Origin: Liquidambar formosana
Lineage: Eukaryota > Streptophyta > Magnoliopsida > Saxifragales > Altingiaceae
DNA length: 64,000 nucleotides
Direction of reading: 5' to 3'
NCBI GenBank assembly: GCA_039720395.1
Contig: CM077832.1
Coordinates: 32,746,853-32,810,852 of the forward strand
Shown: piece after piece, positions 23,401 through 38,400 of the stretch
Numbering within the stretch: the first letter of the stretch is position 1
Layout of the letters: the number at the start of each line of letters is the position of its first letter
Translations under genes and position numbers: made by a program
The notes under the pieces: model-generated
What the model was told of the DNA's origin: nothing
The model's database searches: none
Seen by the model: the letters and a program-made list of their open reading frames with translations, nothing else

Positions 23401-26400
23401 AGCTCACAATAGCATCACCAGATTTCAGATGTAAAATTTTAATGTGATGAGAGAATAACTGTAAAACAAGAGAGGCATTTAGAATATCCACGTCCTCAAA
23501 CTTCAAATAAATAAAATAAAACATTCATAAAAATAAAAATAAAGAAACTAGAGCCATGAATTCATAAAATAAGGAAAAGATCAGCCAGAGGTAGATTGGT
23601 AGCAGGTTTAACAGTTAATGTGAAACTTGTTTCTGTAATTTATAATACTTTTCGTTTCCTATCCCCCCCCCCCCCCCAAAAAAAAAAAAAGGGGGTTAAT
23701 GGCACAATATAATCACCTATATTCTGGTAAATTACAACCCTGATGACATAGATGCTCAATTTTTGCAAGAAAAAAAATTCCACAATCATAATAAATTTAT
23801 TTTCATTCACACTAAGCAAACATCCTTCATATCTTAAAGAATGCAACAACAACAAAAAGAAAGAGTACTTGGAGACAAGAAACAAGTTAAAAACTTAAAA
23901 TAGAGCACTATATACAAAAATGCACTTATTCGCTGTGAACTATTAAAAAGAAATCAATTCCATTAGCAAGCTTATAATGACTACATTCAAATTTCACCAA
24001 GGAAATAATCTAGATACGAAATAATCAAATCTTTTACCAACATGCATCCACATTTTTATATTCTGCTGCCATCTTGTCGAACAAATTCAGAAAAGGGCAC
24101 ACAATTGGATAAGCAGCAAAGATAAATATTAACATTTGAGACTTACAAATGAAGCAAGTCCTTGCTTGATGAATATTGAAGAAGGAACAAATGGAGGTTC
24201 ACTCTTACGCAACACATGAAAGCAGTCAACCTGTAAGTATAATAGAAGAGAAACCATAAGAACTCAAGAAAAAATATTAATCCACATGAACAAAAACGAA
24301 AAAACAAAAACAGGAATGCTGCCGGTAAAGCACTCTACATACAAGTAGTTACAATAAGAATTAACATCAATTAAAATACACGTCCTGCATTGAAAAGCCA
24401 AAAATATGAAACTTCTTAGTAAGTTTGAATCAATAACACTATATAATTTATGGCTATATGTCGCACGCCTCTGAACTCCAATAGAGCAGATGAACACTTT
24501 TTTTCTTTTTGAACAATCAGAGCTCATGCCAAAGTGCCTAACAGAAGGTTGCAAAAGTATGCAGTATACAGTATATGCCTACAAATATGGTATGGGAGGG
24601 TGGGGAAACATGAGTGCTTATAAATGACTATGCCCACACATAAGGCAATATCTTGCTACAACAGTATGATAGTAGCTAGCAAGGAAAGGAGAGTCATAAA
24701 GGTTTGAAGGGAAGTGATATTGATTCAATGAGCTGGGGCATGATTTCACAGCATGTAAGGCAAGAACATAATGAGTAATTGATGAGGACATGATGTAGGA
24801 CAGCACTAGGAGCAAACTGATGTAGGACTTTAAGAGGGAAATCAAAGGTTATGTACTAAGGTGTGGTGAACTAAAGTTCAAAACAACTTGTGGTTTGGGG
24901 TTTAAAGGTCAAAGAAGGCCTGTAGGCTTCGTAGATGATTAGGGTAGGAATTGAATAAGATTTGAAGACAAGAATTTGCTGGAATTTTAGGAGTAAGTTG
25001 CTAGAAATTCTGGACAGCAATTATTTCAAAGATTTGGGTGTTAGGACCAAGGGATAAAAGTTAGAGAAGGATTAGGGTTATTAAAGTACGTTTCACGTCC
25101 AAAACAAAGGGGGTTATTGGTGGTTTTAGAAGAAAACACCACAGCATAGAAGAAGAAGCTAGCTGTTAACAAGGCATAAAATATTTGACAAGGAGCCAAC
25201 ACATGCCATCCTAAATGTAGCGACACATGACATCCAAAACGTAGTGACACATGGCGCCTAAGGTTAACTAGTTTCCTTCAATAGAAGGTTATCTGAACCT
25301 AAGGCCTCCCTCTTTTAATAGATCCCCTTCGACACCTCAAAAAAAGCCCATCTCTTACCCATTCATTTGCACCTCAACGCCTGCCCAAGCCAATGGCAAG
25401 ACCTGGGGAGGGCATTAAAGAGGGCTCAACGATAGCAAGGCACTAAAACAAGCTGTCCCAGTCCATTCTATTTGGATAACTTGAGGGTCTTGGATTGCTG
25501 ACTCAAGCAAGGGTTAATCTTGGATTGCTGACTCAAGCAAGAGTTAATCGAGCTAGTTGAGTGGCTCAACCCATAACCAGGGCAATACACTCATGCCTTG
25601 GTCACCGTGGGAGGCAACTAGGTCCATTTTGTCCTTCAGATAGGCCACGCTCAATGCAAGTTCATTAAACAAGCTCATTGTCGCTGCAATATTAAGTTTG
25701 CAGGCAACATGAGTGAGAAGGCCCCCCATTGGCTTGATCATTCAGCTAACAAAACTCCACCAAGGGGCACAAAGATTTAGAATTTTGGATTTACAGGGAC
25801 CAATAGCATTCCCATCCGATCCTCTTGCCATACCTTTAAATTTCCCCCCGATTTTATTTTGTTGTGAAGGAAGTCTATTATATATTAAATATAAACAAAA
25901 CAGGGCAAAAGGTTTAGTAACGCTAAGTATACAAGCAATGGCTTCCTTGGTATCCCCTCTATAACCCCCTCTTGCTATCTTAATCAACTCAAACATCACT
26001 AGCTCAAATGATTCACCTTGCTCTCAAATCTGAGGGCTCTTTAAGTACTCTATGAAAAATCTTTGTGGCCTACTAAGTCTTGACATAAACCTAATTGTTC
26101 AAGGGATCTTATTTGTCGATTCGAGGCTTTTACTACGAAATTAGAAACCCTTCCACATCAAGTCTGTTACCATAATTTATATTTAACTAACATGGTTTAG
26201 TTTGACGTTAACAAATTTAGTATCATGCGTGTTCAACATAAAGACAACAATGTCAACCTATATTGTCCAAGCCCAAATTGAGCACCTACATGGATCAATC
26301 ATTAAAGAAATGTTCCTTTAAATATTTTGCGAATTTTCATATTTTCTTCGTTTTTTACTTCTGTAACATGTTAGGGTCCCATGAAAAAGTTACTCTTCTT

Positions 26401-29400
26401 CCTTGATCATGAACTCCATCAAGAATTTCCCCATGAAATGTGTACATCAAGACCCACCACTTGAATGGTGAGACACCACCCAAGATTTCAGAAACAGTAA
26501 TGAAACTCTACTACTTTTCTCCTTCCCATATTCCTCCTCTTTTGTATCATTTTTCTTTCTTCTTCTCTCTTCACTTCTCTAGCAAATCCTGACTAGTTTA
26601 AATCTCGAAAATAACAGGAATAAGAAAAGGAAAAGGCTGAATATTGCTTTAAAATAGATTTCTTTCTTAAGCATTCCCATTCTTTCCAAAATCCAAATGC
26701 AGTCTAAGAGAAATACGGAAAGAAAAACAAGGTTGTAATGTCCAATTCCTCTACCACCATTTCCCTCTCAACATCCAAGTAAATTTTCGGTTGCCTCTTA
26801 CCAAAAAGAGAGAAGAGTTCCACTTCTCCACAAGAGTTGCAAAAACTCTCTCTTTAAAATCCTTCTTCATTCATCAAAAGAGGGAAAGTTCATGGTTATT
26901 ACCAGATAGGATTCAAAATACTCTAGGAGAACTCTAGGGATATCAAGCAAGGGAACCCACCACTTTCATCACTGTTTGACATAGTGCGAGAAGCTCAATA
27001 ACATCCGAGGCTTGAAGAAACAAGATTGGTGGAGAATTTGGCAATTACCAAGGGAGCCCCAATTAAAATCCACTCTATGCAAATGATATTCACAAATTTT
27101 GTGAAGCATTTTATAACCAATCCAGGACCTGTAAGCATCTTTTACGCCTTGATGTAGACATGTAGTATTGAAGTTGAGAACTAATTTAGTAAAAGTGAGA
27201 TATCTGGTGCAAGGATTGTCACAAATATATCTTATCTTCTAGCCTATTTGGGTAGTATGGTGGGTCACCTTCGACATACAAAATCAGATCACTCCATAAG
27301 CCATCTTTAATTTGGTCCCAACTCCCAGTGGTAGAGAATTGTGACAAAAAATTGCCTACATAAAAAAGACAACTTCTCAAAGGAGGTAAAATCACTCATA
27401 TCAAGAGCTCTACAAGCAATCCACACACCCATTCATCCTTATTTCCGCTTCCAGCTTTTTTGGCCAAGAAACCAGGAATTTTGTGAAGAGATGTCCTTTC
27501 AATTAAGAAGTATAAATATCAATTATTGAAGTTGAAGAAAGGGTGACACTGACAAGGTCTTCAATTGTGACAGTGGCTTCCAATAAACAAGGGCCTCCTA
27601 AGAAAGCAGCTCAAGTATAGTGGGAAGGAAAGGGATAGCTTGCATGGAAGGGTTATAGTCATTAAATATGGTGGATCTAACCTTGGATGGTCAACCTTCA
27701 AGGTGAATGCCATCTTTAGAAAGGCACCTCTAATATCTTCATCTCCTTTCAGCAGGGTCAATTATTATCAGAATCTAAATTACTATCAAAATAACTGGGA
27801 GCTTGATGGTTCAAATCATTTCCTTGGTCAACTCCAGGTACTAAATCTCATTTCAAAATGTTGTTTCACTCAATTCAGAAACAGAAATATTTCGAAACAT
27901 TTTAAGAAACGCAATGGAAAGGGTGAAAAAAATTTTAAAACACATAAAAGCTCTTAGAAACATAAAAACAAAAGTAATAAATGATTAATTGAATATGTTT
28001 GGCGCCTATACACCCATCCAAATAGATATAAACTTCAAAATATTGAAAGATATACTACTAATATCCATGTTGATTCTCACTTACAATTATATGCTTGTAA
28101 CAAGTATTTAATATTATTAATCATACAAACTAGTTATTATTTTTTGGGTAAACACATTAATTATAGTGATTAATACCCACTATTTAAATGTTTAAAGTTA
28201 ATACTAATTCCAACTTTTATCTCCAGAGACCTTAATGGTGGAATTTTATTGGGTGATCCAGCCATAATAATCTGGACACCACTCCACTTGATTGCAAAAA
28301 TTATAAATAAAGAGAGAAAAGGGGAAAGAACCCTTCTGAGCGTTCTCTCCTCCCTCCTTTTTATTTTTATTTTTTAATTTTTATTTTTTAATTTTTTGGC
28401 TAGGAGATTTATCTCTTTCTTCAGTTCATATTTTTCCATCTCTTCTCTTGTCAAATAAAAAACAAAAGCAAAAATTTTCAAAAATCACTTCTTTTTTTTT
28501 TTTTTAAGAAATGTTTTAGTATGTTTTGCCCAAAAGGTCTTTGTTTCTGTCTATTTCAACAGAAATGTCATCATTTCGGTCAACCGCAACGTCAACATTT
28601 TGGTCAACACAAGGATTTTCAAAATTTATGTGGCGTTACATTTTGTTCAATCAAGAAACAGAAGTGTTTCAGCTGCTTCGTTGGAAAAAAAAAATGGTGA
28701 TCCTTAGCTCAACTACATGGAAATTACACTAGGATGGATGGCACAGGCATGTGGCAACAAGTTTTGAGCATGTGAGAACTAGATCTGATAAAACCTTTGT
28801 TTTAGCCAACCATTCTGACTTAAAGTTCATACACCAAAAACCAGAATCTGTCAAGCAAGTATAAAAGTCATTACAGCCTTAGAAAAAAATGGAAAACTTG
28901 GTCCTATAAATCGCTTGTCATACACTCATACATTTCCAACCCACATAAGCTTAAGCCTTCAGTGGAAACGTAACCTAGGTAACTTTGAATTTCAACATGC
29001 ACTTTCACTAAGGATTTCTATTATATCTAAATGAAATTATAATACTACTCTGTCCACCCACGCTAATAGATTACATCTTTTTATTGTTGATTTGTTGTAG
29101 GATATAATTTCATTTAGTAAGTTGTGCATTGGAGAATACACCGCATATCCAAGACTTGTAACGGTGAATGCATAATAAAGGAAGAATTTATCTACCAGAG
29201 CTTCCAGATAAAATTCAGGGATATAAATGAACACCGCATCCTCTTTGCTAAGAACTAGAAGCAATTGGACAATCCACATACATGCTGCATACATTCCTCT
29301 TTGCTTCCATTGAGAAAACAGAGAGATGCGATACCTGCGAAGCATGACAAAGTGACCAAAGGAGACGGAGAATGTAAACAAAAGCACATAACTAAAATAT

Positions 29401-32400
29401 GCCATTCAAAATGCATGATAATTTTAGTGTGAGATAAAACAAAAGATACCATCAACAACAAAACAAACAAAAGAAAACAAAAAACAAACCTCACTGTCAT
29501 TATTCCCAGAGCATGGTCCCAAAATTCCCAATCATTTGGGGACAAATAAAATCCAAAACAGCTACACCATTCTACTTAGGACCCTATCTTCTAAAGGAAT
29601 GCTCCTATGTTTTTTCTATTTAGAATTTATCATAAAGTGAGTAAGTCGGACAAGATATGTACCCAAGAGTCCAAGACATGCATTCAGTAAAGATATATGT
29701 ATGCTTCTACACAAGCAGCATAGAATAATTTCAGGTATATAGCAACTGGTATAACACCAATATGAAGTTGTGTGAACTGTGTATCTCAGGTACATAGCAA
29801 CTGATATAACACCAATATGCAGTTGTGTACACGATGTATACCCAGGCACTATAATGCTGTACAACAACAGCTCATATCCCACGTTTTAGAATTTATATAT
29901 GTGCACGTGTAGAAACATACATATATCTATACTGAATGCACATTTTCACTGGAAACATGGATGTATGTAGAAAGGAGTTATAGAATGTGCTTAACAATTA
30001 CTTTAAGAAGGGTGGGGATGTGAGGCTTACACAAATAAACCTAAGAACAAAACCTTGGAAGAAACCCCCCTCGGCCCCTCATCTCTTCCATCTATCGCAA
30101 ACTAGGCTCAAAATTATGTTCATCTTCGATTCTTGCCTTCCCTTCACCCACATACACCAAATCATATTTACCCCATGCGCTTTGCGTGAACACTAGGTCT
30201 ATAGTATACTGTAAAAAATAGAAGATATCAAAGAAGTGAATTTTCCTACCAAATCAATGATGCCTCCTGAAGAACTCAAACAGCTTGGGAAAGAGTAGCA
30301 AAAGATTTAATAAATGTGACACACATTCATATACCATAAAGCTCTAAAGTTGCCTACTCGTTGAATACGTCAAAATAGTTTAATGCAACCAATGAAAAAC
30401 AGGGCATAATATCATTAGTACACAAGAACAATGGATAGCGAGTATGTAAATACATTATAAGAAACATTTCCAAGAGTCAGAAATGTTTCTAAAGAATAAT
30501 TTCACAGCTTAATTTTGAATAAAAGAAAAATAACGCGGACCTTACTACTTCTCACAGAATGTTTTCCATATTTGTTATAATATTAAGTTACAATGACATG
30601 AAAATGATGCTTTGGAGCAGAAGAACTTTAAAGATTTTAAAATGATTTCCCTTGTGAACTTTATAATGCCTAATTTCAGACATATTGGAAAAAAGATAAA
30701 AGAGATGCTGGTTTGCATGGCAGATACTCCAACCTATAAATCCAGCAAAGCAGTAACAGAAGTACCCTGCTCGGAGATAGTGACAACAAGGAAGGTTTAC
30801 GACTTGAATATTCCACAAACACACTAGTAACCATAACCAGAACACAAAGGAACTGCAAACATAAAATAATATACATGAGTCGCAGGTTATCATACTACAA
30901 TTACATGCAACATATATCTTTTATACTTCTAGATCTATCAATAATATTTCATGAAACCTTGAACTAAAAAAAGAAGAGGGGCAGTGGGCAGGGGCACAAG
31001 CATAATGAATGTTTGAGAAGAAGCAGCTACCAAGGAAATGGGTGTAAACAGTCCAAAAAAGTATTAACAATCTTTTCTTAATGGTCATCTTACCATGCAC
31101 AATGTCTGACGCAATCAATAACTTCTTCTCGATAAATGTTACGAGCATCCTTCAAATTCTTTAGTTGCTCACTGCAGGCTCGTTCCCTTATTTGTTTGTC
31201 AGTTTCTTCCAGGAGAGAGATTGATTGCAACTGATGAGACATGTAATATGATGCCTAAACCAAAAGAGTTCCTTTTAGATTTTAAAACACATAAATTAAT
31301 GAGATAGAACTATAGAAGGTAATTTTATTTGATATCAAGACCAAATCCAAAGCAGGATATTCTGGGCATTATATAAAAAGGAGACCAAAAAAAAAATACC
31401 TATATGGAAAAGAAAAAAAAACATGCGTTCTAAAGGGGACCAGTAAACATTTGTTCAAACTAAAAATGTTTGTTTCAAGAAAAACATTAACTACATGCTC
31501 ATTGGCATGAATTGATCGCCACAGAATCACTTTCACCTCTGAAAACATAATAACTCCTTTTTTTTAATGCTCGGAGAACATACCACCAGTACAAACACAG
31601 AAAGATTTTATTCCAGAAAATCACTCCTAAAATAACAATACCAATAACAATAAACATACCACACTTCCTAACACAGTTTATAAAGGCACCATTTGCTTCG
31701 ACATAAAATATTTCTACGTAATTTTTTTCCCGGAAAGAAATTCCTCTCAATCATAAAAAGTGAATTTTTATCTGAAAGCTAACTGAAGATACTTGCTAAA
31801 CTTTTGCCAAGCTTCATTATAACATATACAAAAAAAAATAGATGTAGTTTGAAGAATAATTTTCTTCAGGAAATTATTTCCTTGAAAACACCAGAGCCCA
31901 AATGTTCAAACTATAGTTAAAAGTGGCCAGGATTTTTTCTTTTCATTTTTTGGGAAAGGTAGATAGATGCATGATCAATTGCAATCCAAGGTTTGTGAGT
32001 GTTGAGCAAGATTGGGAGTTAAAGTTGGTTGAGTTATTCTTTATTAAGTTGTATTGGGTGTCTCCTAGATGGAAAGTGGAAGTCTTGGTGCTTTGGAAAG
32101 TGGGTAGGAATTAGACCTTCTCAGTGAAGTCTTTTTGATGAAGTAAATATTGTATTAGAAGCAAAAGGGCAAAGCCCAAGTACATAAGATATATACAAGT
32201 GCTAGCCAAAAAAAAAAAAAAAAAAAAAAAGACGGAGCATAAGGAAATCTATAAAAGAAACAAAAGACATATTTTGATCATTGGTATAACTATTAAACCA
32301 CCAAAAAAGAGTTTTAACAAAAGTAGACTTGAGCTCGCAAATTGGCTTAGCCTTCTCTTCAAAGGTTCTAAGGTTCCTTTCCTTCCAAATGCACCAAAAA

Positions 32401-35400
32401 AGGGTGTTCGAACCATATCCCAAATCACCCTTCTTCTTTTTCTCACCGCTTTTTAGTCCACCAATCTGAGAGAAGATTGTGAGGATTAGAGGGCATGACC
32501 CAATGAATCCCAAAGAGGTTAAAAGTAAGAATCCAAAGACTTCACGCCACTTCACAATGAATAAAAAGGTGATTAACTATTTCTTCCACTTTCTTGCAAA
32601 GGATGCATCCATTAGCCAATTCTCACCTTTTATTCTTTAAAGTGGTCCAAGGTCAAACTTTTATCTCTAGTCACCAACCAAGGGAAAAAAGCAACTTTTG
32701 AAGGAACCGCGGCAATCCAAGTCATCCTAGCTAGAGGGAAATTAGGTTGACTATGAATCAAAGAATTGTAGTAAGATTTCACTGAGAATAAACCCTTTAG
32801 CATCCTTACGCCACACCAAGGAATCATTCCCTCCTGAAGAAATCTTGCCTATCATAAAGTTTTTGAAAGAAATCCAAAACTCCCTCCAACTCCCAATCAT
32901 TAAAGTGTCTATTGAAAATGATGTTCCAAGTTACCAAACCTTTCTCTCCTACCATATAGCCTTTCACCTTAGCATCTTTGTTGGCCACAATGTTGAAAAG
33001 TGAGGGGAAATTGGCCATGACGGGGGAATAGAAGTACGAAAATAATTTGGGTTGGCTAGCACCTTCAAAGGTGGCTTTCTTCTTTGCTTGGAGGGAAGCT
33101 CTTCACAAAATCCTTATGATTGACCATTTGGGTGAGTAGAAAGTGGTCATTTTCAAATATATTCTGTATGTATAATAGTATAAGGAGGCTGCAAACCTAT
33201 GGATCACTTATAAAGTTTACGGGGCAACTTCAATATCTTCTCTGCAAGTGGGCTGGATGTTCCTATATCAGCCATAAACTTCTTCAATGGAAGGCACATG
33301 CATTTATCATGCAAGAGGAAATTGGCTATTCAGAGATTCATCCGTTGCGTATTTTTTGAATCATTTGGAAAAAGAAAATAACTAAAACCTTTTAGGAAGA
33401 GAAATCGAGTTTGTTAAAATTTAAAAATAAAAATAAAGGCTTTTTGAATTCTATATTGTCTTGGTTCACACCATCCACCGGCCAACATAGTTCCAGTAAC
33501 CAAGAAAGACGGGAAAGTTTGAGTGTTCATTGAATTCAAGAAACTCAACAAGGCGAGCCCCAAGCTAAAGCTTTCCTCTCCCTCGCATTGACATCTTGGT
33601 GGACAATACGGCGGGCCATAGCCTGCTATCTTTTATGGATGGGTTCTCCGGCTATAAGCCTATAACTAGATCCAAACAGCCGAAGAGGACCTGGAGAAGA
33701 TGTCGTTCATTACCATATCAAATAGGGGGGGTACCTTCTCTGCTGCTACAGAGTCATGTCGTTCGGCCTGAAGAACGCAGGTGTGACCTACCTTACTGGA
33801 TAGGGGAGCAAGTTTTCTTTTATAAAGTTTGCATACCTTATGTATTTGGGTTAACCTCTTGATGGTCGTGGAGTATGTTCACACCTCCTTTGCTTTTCAA
33901 TGCATAACTACAAGCATAGATGGGTACGCCCCTCTTTTGGAACCATCCTACTAACTCTAATGATTTAAAACAACTATCACTTGTAAACAAGGAGACTTGG
34001 TTGTTGACATCTTATTCATTTCGAATCTTTCTATTATTGAAATATTAATATTTTAACAGTAGAATAATACAGTGAAAAATCACTAAAATAATCTTAAGTT
34101 GCTAATAACTGCCAAAGATGATGGAATAATGTTGTCCATTTTTAACCATAACGTTCCCAGAAAAAAGATATTAATAAATAAATAAAAATAACCATAGATT
34201 TGGACCAGCACCCACAGAAAAACCCATGAAATTAACCGTAGATTTGGCCTTCCTCATGTTCACTAGAAGGCACAAATGAGCAAGAGAAAAGCCAAGGAGA
34301 ACATGGTTACAGACTGAGAAATGACATAATTACTAAGTGAGGGTCACTTGGGAATATAGTAAAGGGAAAATTAAAAAATGGACCACCTAGGAAAGAGTAA
34401 TTACAAAGTGGGCCATTCTTGGAATTTAACTAAATATAGGCCAGACGACAGATTTTATTTACAAAGCACTACAATTCACTTTTCCTTTCCCATAATACTC
34501 TTTTTGTCTCTTACCCAGTTGCCTTAAATACCCTCCCAGTAAGCACTCACTACTCCCAATCATCCCCAAACAAAGGATCCACATCCATCCCCAACCCTCC
34601 CAAAGCGTCCCCAACCATCCCAAAGCATCCCCAACAATATCCAACATAGAAAAAAATTCAAAAATTAGAACTAAAAAAGATTAAAAATATCTGGCGGAAC
34701 ACTGTTCTCCATCCCCAACCGATTCCAATGCAGGAAACAAGTGGAAAAAAAAAAAAAAAAATTAAAAGACGTGGCTTTCAGAGATAGAGAAATGCTTCCA
34801 CTATATCAACCCATAAACTCTGTCTTCTCCTAGACAGTTCAGCTGCTCCTCCTAGCTTGAGGACGATTGCGGCAACAGAGGCACCAAGCTTGTGTTGGAG
34901 GTAGGCAACTAGGACATGGCTTCCTCTAGGTTTAGGATGGAGATTTTGGAACCAAGCTTTTTGATCTTTTTGGGGATGGAGACAATGGATATTGGTAAGA
35001 AGAAGGTGGTTCTATGGATGGTGGTGGTGACGAGACCATGGAACTAGGAGCTCAAGCTCCACGACAACAACGTGGCCATGGGGGAAAGAGATGGAGGTGA
35101 AAGAACCTTGTTAGCCTAAGGTGGAAGCAAAGATGGAGGCCTAAACTGTTTTCATGGTTGTACTTCCCCGATGGCTAGCTATGGTCATGTGGGGGTGAGA
35201 ATGATGGGAGAGATGGTGATTCTAATGAGTAGAGATTCTTCAAACCTGAAATAGAAATTTGATGGGGGAACAAAGCTTGATTTGGAGGTACCATCAGCAA
35301 CTGACACCCTAATGGTTTGATTTTAGAGCAATTTGCAGCGAAGAGGGAAGAGAGAAAAAGAGGAGAAAGAAGAGAAAATAGGGTATTTTAGTCATGTTGC

Positions 35401-38400
35401 TAGGGGTAAATTTGCTATTTTCGTCAAAAAGGAACAATGAATTGTAGTGCATTGAAAATAAAATATATTGCTCGGCCCACTATTTAGTTAAGTTCCAAAA
35501 ATAGACACTTTGTAATTACTCTTTCTTAGGTGGCCCATTCCGCAATTTTCCCTATAGTAAAATATGAGGGGTAGTCTTTTTTATAGGAAAAAATATGAGG
35601 GGTAGTTTAAAAGTTTTAGTAGACCAATAAAATAATAAAAAGAGCAAAGCCAATTCCTATTTCCTTCATGAGAAGGAAGGATTAAGGTTCAACAGGAAGG
35701 AGAAGAGAGCTGCATCAACAATGGCAGCACTCTCTGTGTGGAACAAATCACCATGACTGCTGATATGGCCTTCTATGTGATCTTCTTTATCCCTTTGTTC
35801 TTTCTTGTTTAGCAGACTTAAAGATGCAACACATAACCATATGTTGCAGATCACGTATCTACACTATCAACACAAGCGTCTATGTTAACGCATAGCTTTC
35901 CTAAAGAATAATCGTGTCCTAAGAATCATAAGGAATGCAATTTTTTTTTTTACTACTTTGATGGTTCTCATGAGTGTTCTCCATGTTTTTTTATTATTGC
36001 ATTTTCCAAGAACTTTTAAGGCACCATATTTCTGTCAATACATTTCAAACAATAGCAAATTGTATCACCAATATCACTACCAAGGCAGAAACAGAAACTT
36101 AAGAGCACAAAAGCAGTAAAAAGAACGGGAAAGAAAGAAGGAAAGAATGTAAAATAACTCAAAGACATTTATATGAATACTTAATAAGAAAGAATGGCCC
36201 CATATCCTCACCTGCTTAAAGTTTGGTGCAAGACCTAAGTGATACAACAACAGCATAGCATCCAGAAGTTCCTCTTCTTTTAATGTTGCTGAAGACAAAT
36301 TACTTTCCCTTGGTACAATCCTCATATGCTGAACTGGACGATAACCAAACTCAGATTCAGATTGGTCACTTGAGCTGGGTTTATCTGCAATCTCATCATT
36401 CAAACTTCCTGCACTGCATTCTGCAGCAACATGAGCAGATCTCTCCGGAATAGGACTACAATGCCCACGAGAACCTTTGGCAGTATATCTAATCGGATCC
36501 TTCGAGATTCTCGAAAGATCCACATCATAACTTGCACAACAACATGGTTTCTGCCTAGTAAAATGTGTTACTCGGGTTTCTTCATCATCCATACAGCCTT
36601 CCTCCCACCGAACTACTTCTGCATCCTGGTCATTTACAGGATGAGATTTTGAAAGATGACTAAATGACCCTCCAAGCCTAGAAATGTCCATTCTATGAGG
36701 ATCATTTTTAAGAAACAAACCTATGGGGAAACTTTGTTGGCCACCCCTGTGAAGAAAACCAACATCAAATCCACCACTAGTTCCACATCCCTTCAGCCAG
36801 CCACAGATGTCCCCAAGAGCAAACCCTTCAGACAAAAAATGGAGGATAACTGTGTACAAGGAAACAAGAACAGAGTTGCTTGAAACTCCAGGAGGTGGAA
36901 CATTGCGATCTGCTCCTCTGTTTTTCAATAAAAGGTTCTGTAAGAATGTCCGAAACACTGAACCAGGCAACTGAGGAGGTGTTATAGGTGGTATGAACTG
37001 TATGACTAAGCGACAAAGGTCCCTATGCTTCTCCTCAATCTGCATACAAAACAGATTATCATAGGTAATGGATTCACATCACGTCCATAGAACTACAGTC
37101 CAGCAGTAACTAATTCAGATAAAAAAATTTCCCCCATGAACCATACAAACTTTAGTTCAAGTAAGGCGTGGAGCAGACTAGTTACAAAAATCAACAGGAG
37201 TTAATAATATGCCTTTAAAGTAGATTGCATATGTGAATGATTGTTACACAGATAACTAATGGGGTGATGAAAGGTTAAGTCACATCTTATAAGGTTTTCC
37301 CCTAGCAAAGTCTCACAGCAACAGAGCTGAAAAGAGGCTATGCACCATTTAAGGTTAAGAATTTTCCAAAGACCAGATGGCAAAACATAACTCTCGATGT
37401 GCAAAATTAGAAACACGTTCAATCAATAAGTGTGATCTCTTGGCTTGCTAAGTTTTCCTTCTCCAACTCATCATTTTACTTTAATAATACATGGCTCATG
37501 CTTTAACAGGTCCCTTAACTTTCCCTTCACGACATTTTCAGATGTTGTATCTAAGGTAGCACTGCAGGTAAACTAAAATGATATACATTTAAATCACAGA
37601 TAATATAACAGCAAAATTAATTGAAGCTACATAGTTGGAGATATCAATTCAGTATAATAACTGCATACCTTACTGACTGCTCCAGATAAAGCCTTAGTTG
37701 TCAACATCATGCTAGTTTCATAGGACATGTCCTCACATGAACCAGGCCACCAAACAGATGGAATTATGCACTGAAGATCCTGCTTGTTGGGAGTCTTACG
37801 CGACAGAAACCCTTCAAACAAATAATCAAATTCTGATGACTTCCACCAGAGTACCATCAGTTCTTCCCGTCTTAAAATATGGCAGGCCAATGCAAGATAA
37901 GGATATGATCCTGAATATGGGCAAGCTGTTAGAACTAATGATGCTGTTTTGCAACCGCATGAAAGGGCATTTATGACATGTTCAAACATCAAACGTGATC
38001 CTTCAAATTCTAGAAAGAGATCAACAATTCTATCCAAGCTTGTATAATCATGTGGTGCCCGCTCTCCAAACACTTCCAACATGAAAAACAAAACCGGACC
38101 CCACCCTATATACTCCGCACTCCCCATTTCTGCATCAAGGGCAGAGAAGAACTCCTCACATATCCCATGAGATACAGGGCAAAAAAGTTCATCTAGAGGC
38201 ACAAACCTCTTCAATCTGCTCAATTTCTCAACAGAAAACTCAGCCCTCTCCATGCATTGCATTTCCAACAGCCTTGACAAGGAACGCAACAACTGTACAG
38301 CTAGTGAGTTTAGAGATGGAGGAGCCTGAAGAGGAAGGAAGCCTTCAATCGGGTATTTAAAGGGACGGGCCCCAAAGTTTAACTCACAACGTTCACCCTG

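Larger units (their letters stand above)
18069..24146. other. RKP intron of 6.1 kb holding several insertions
   Basis: GT..AG intron between exons 24147-24230 and 17787-18068. Recognisable contents are a MULE-type element (19908-20910), a second element with GATACG-rich ends (about 21220-22405) and a SINE (22475-22692). The remainder (18100-19890 and 22720-24140) shows AT-rich sequence, a TA run near 18755 and a C15/A13 homopolymer junction near 23662-23690, but no gene. Confidence 0.8.
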
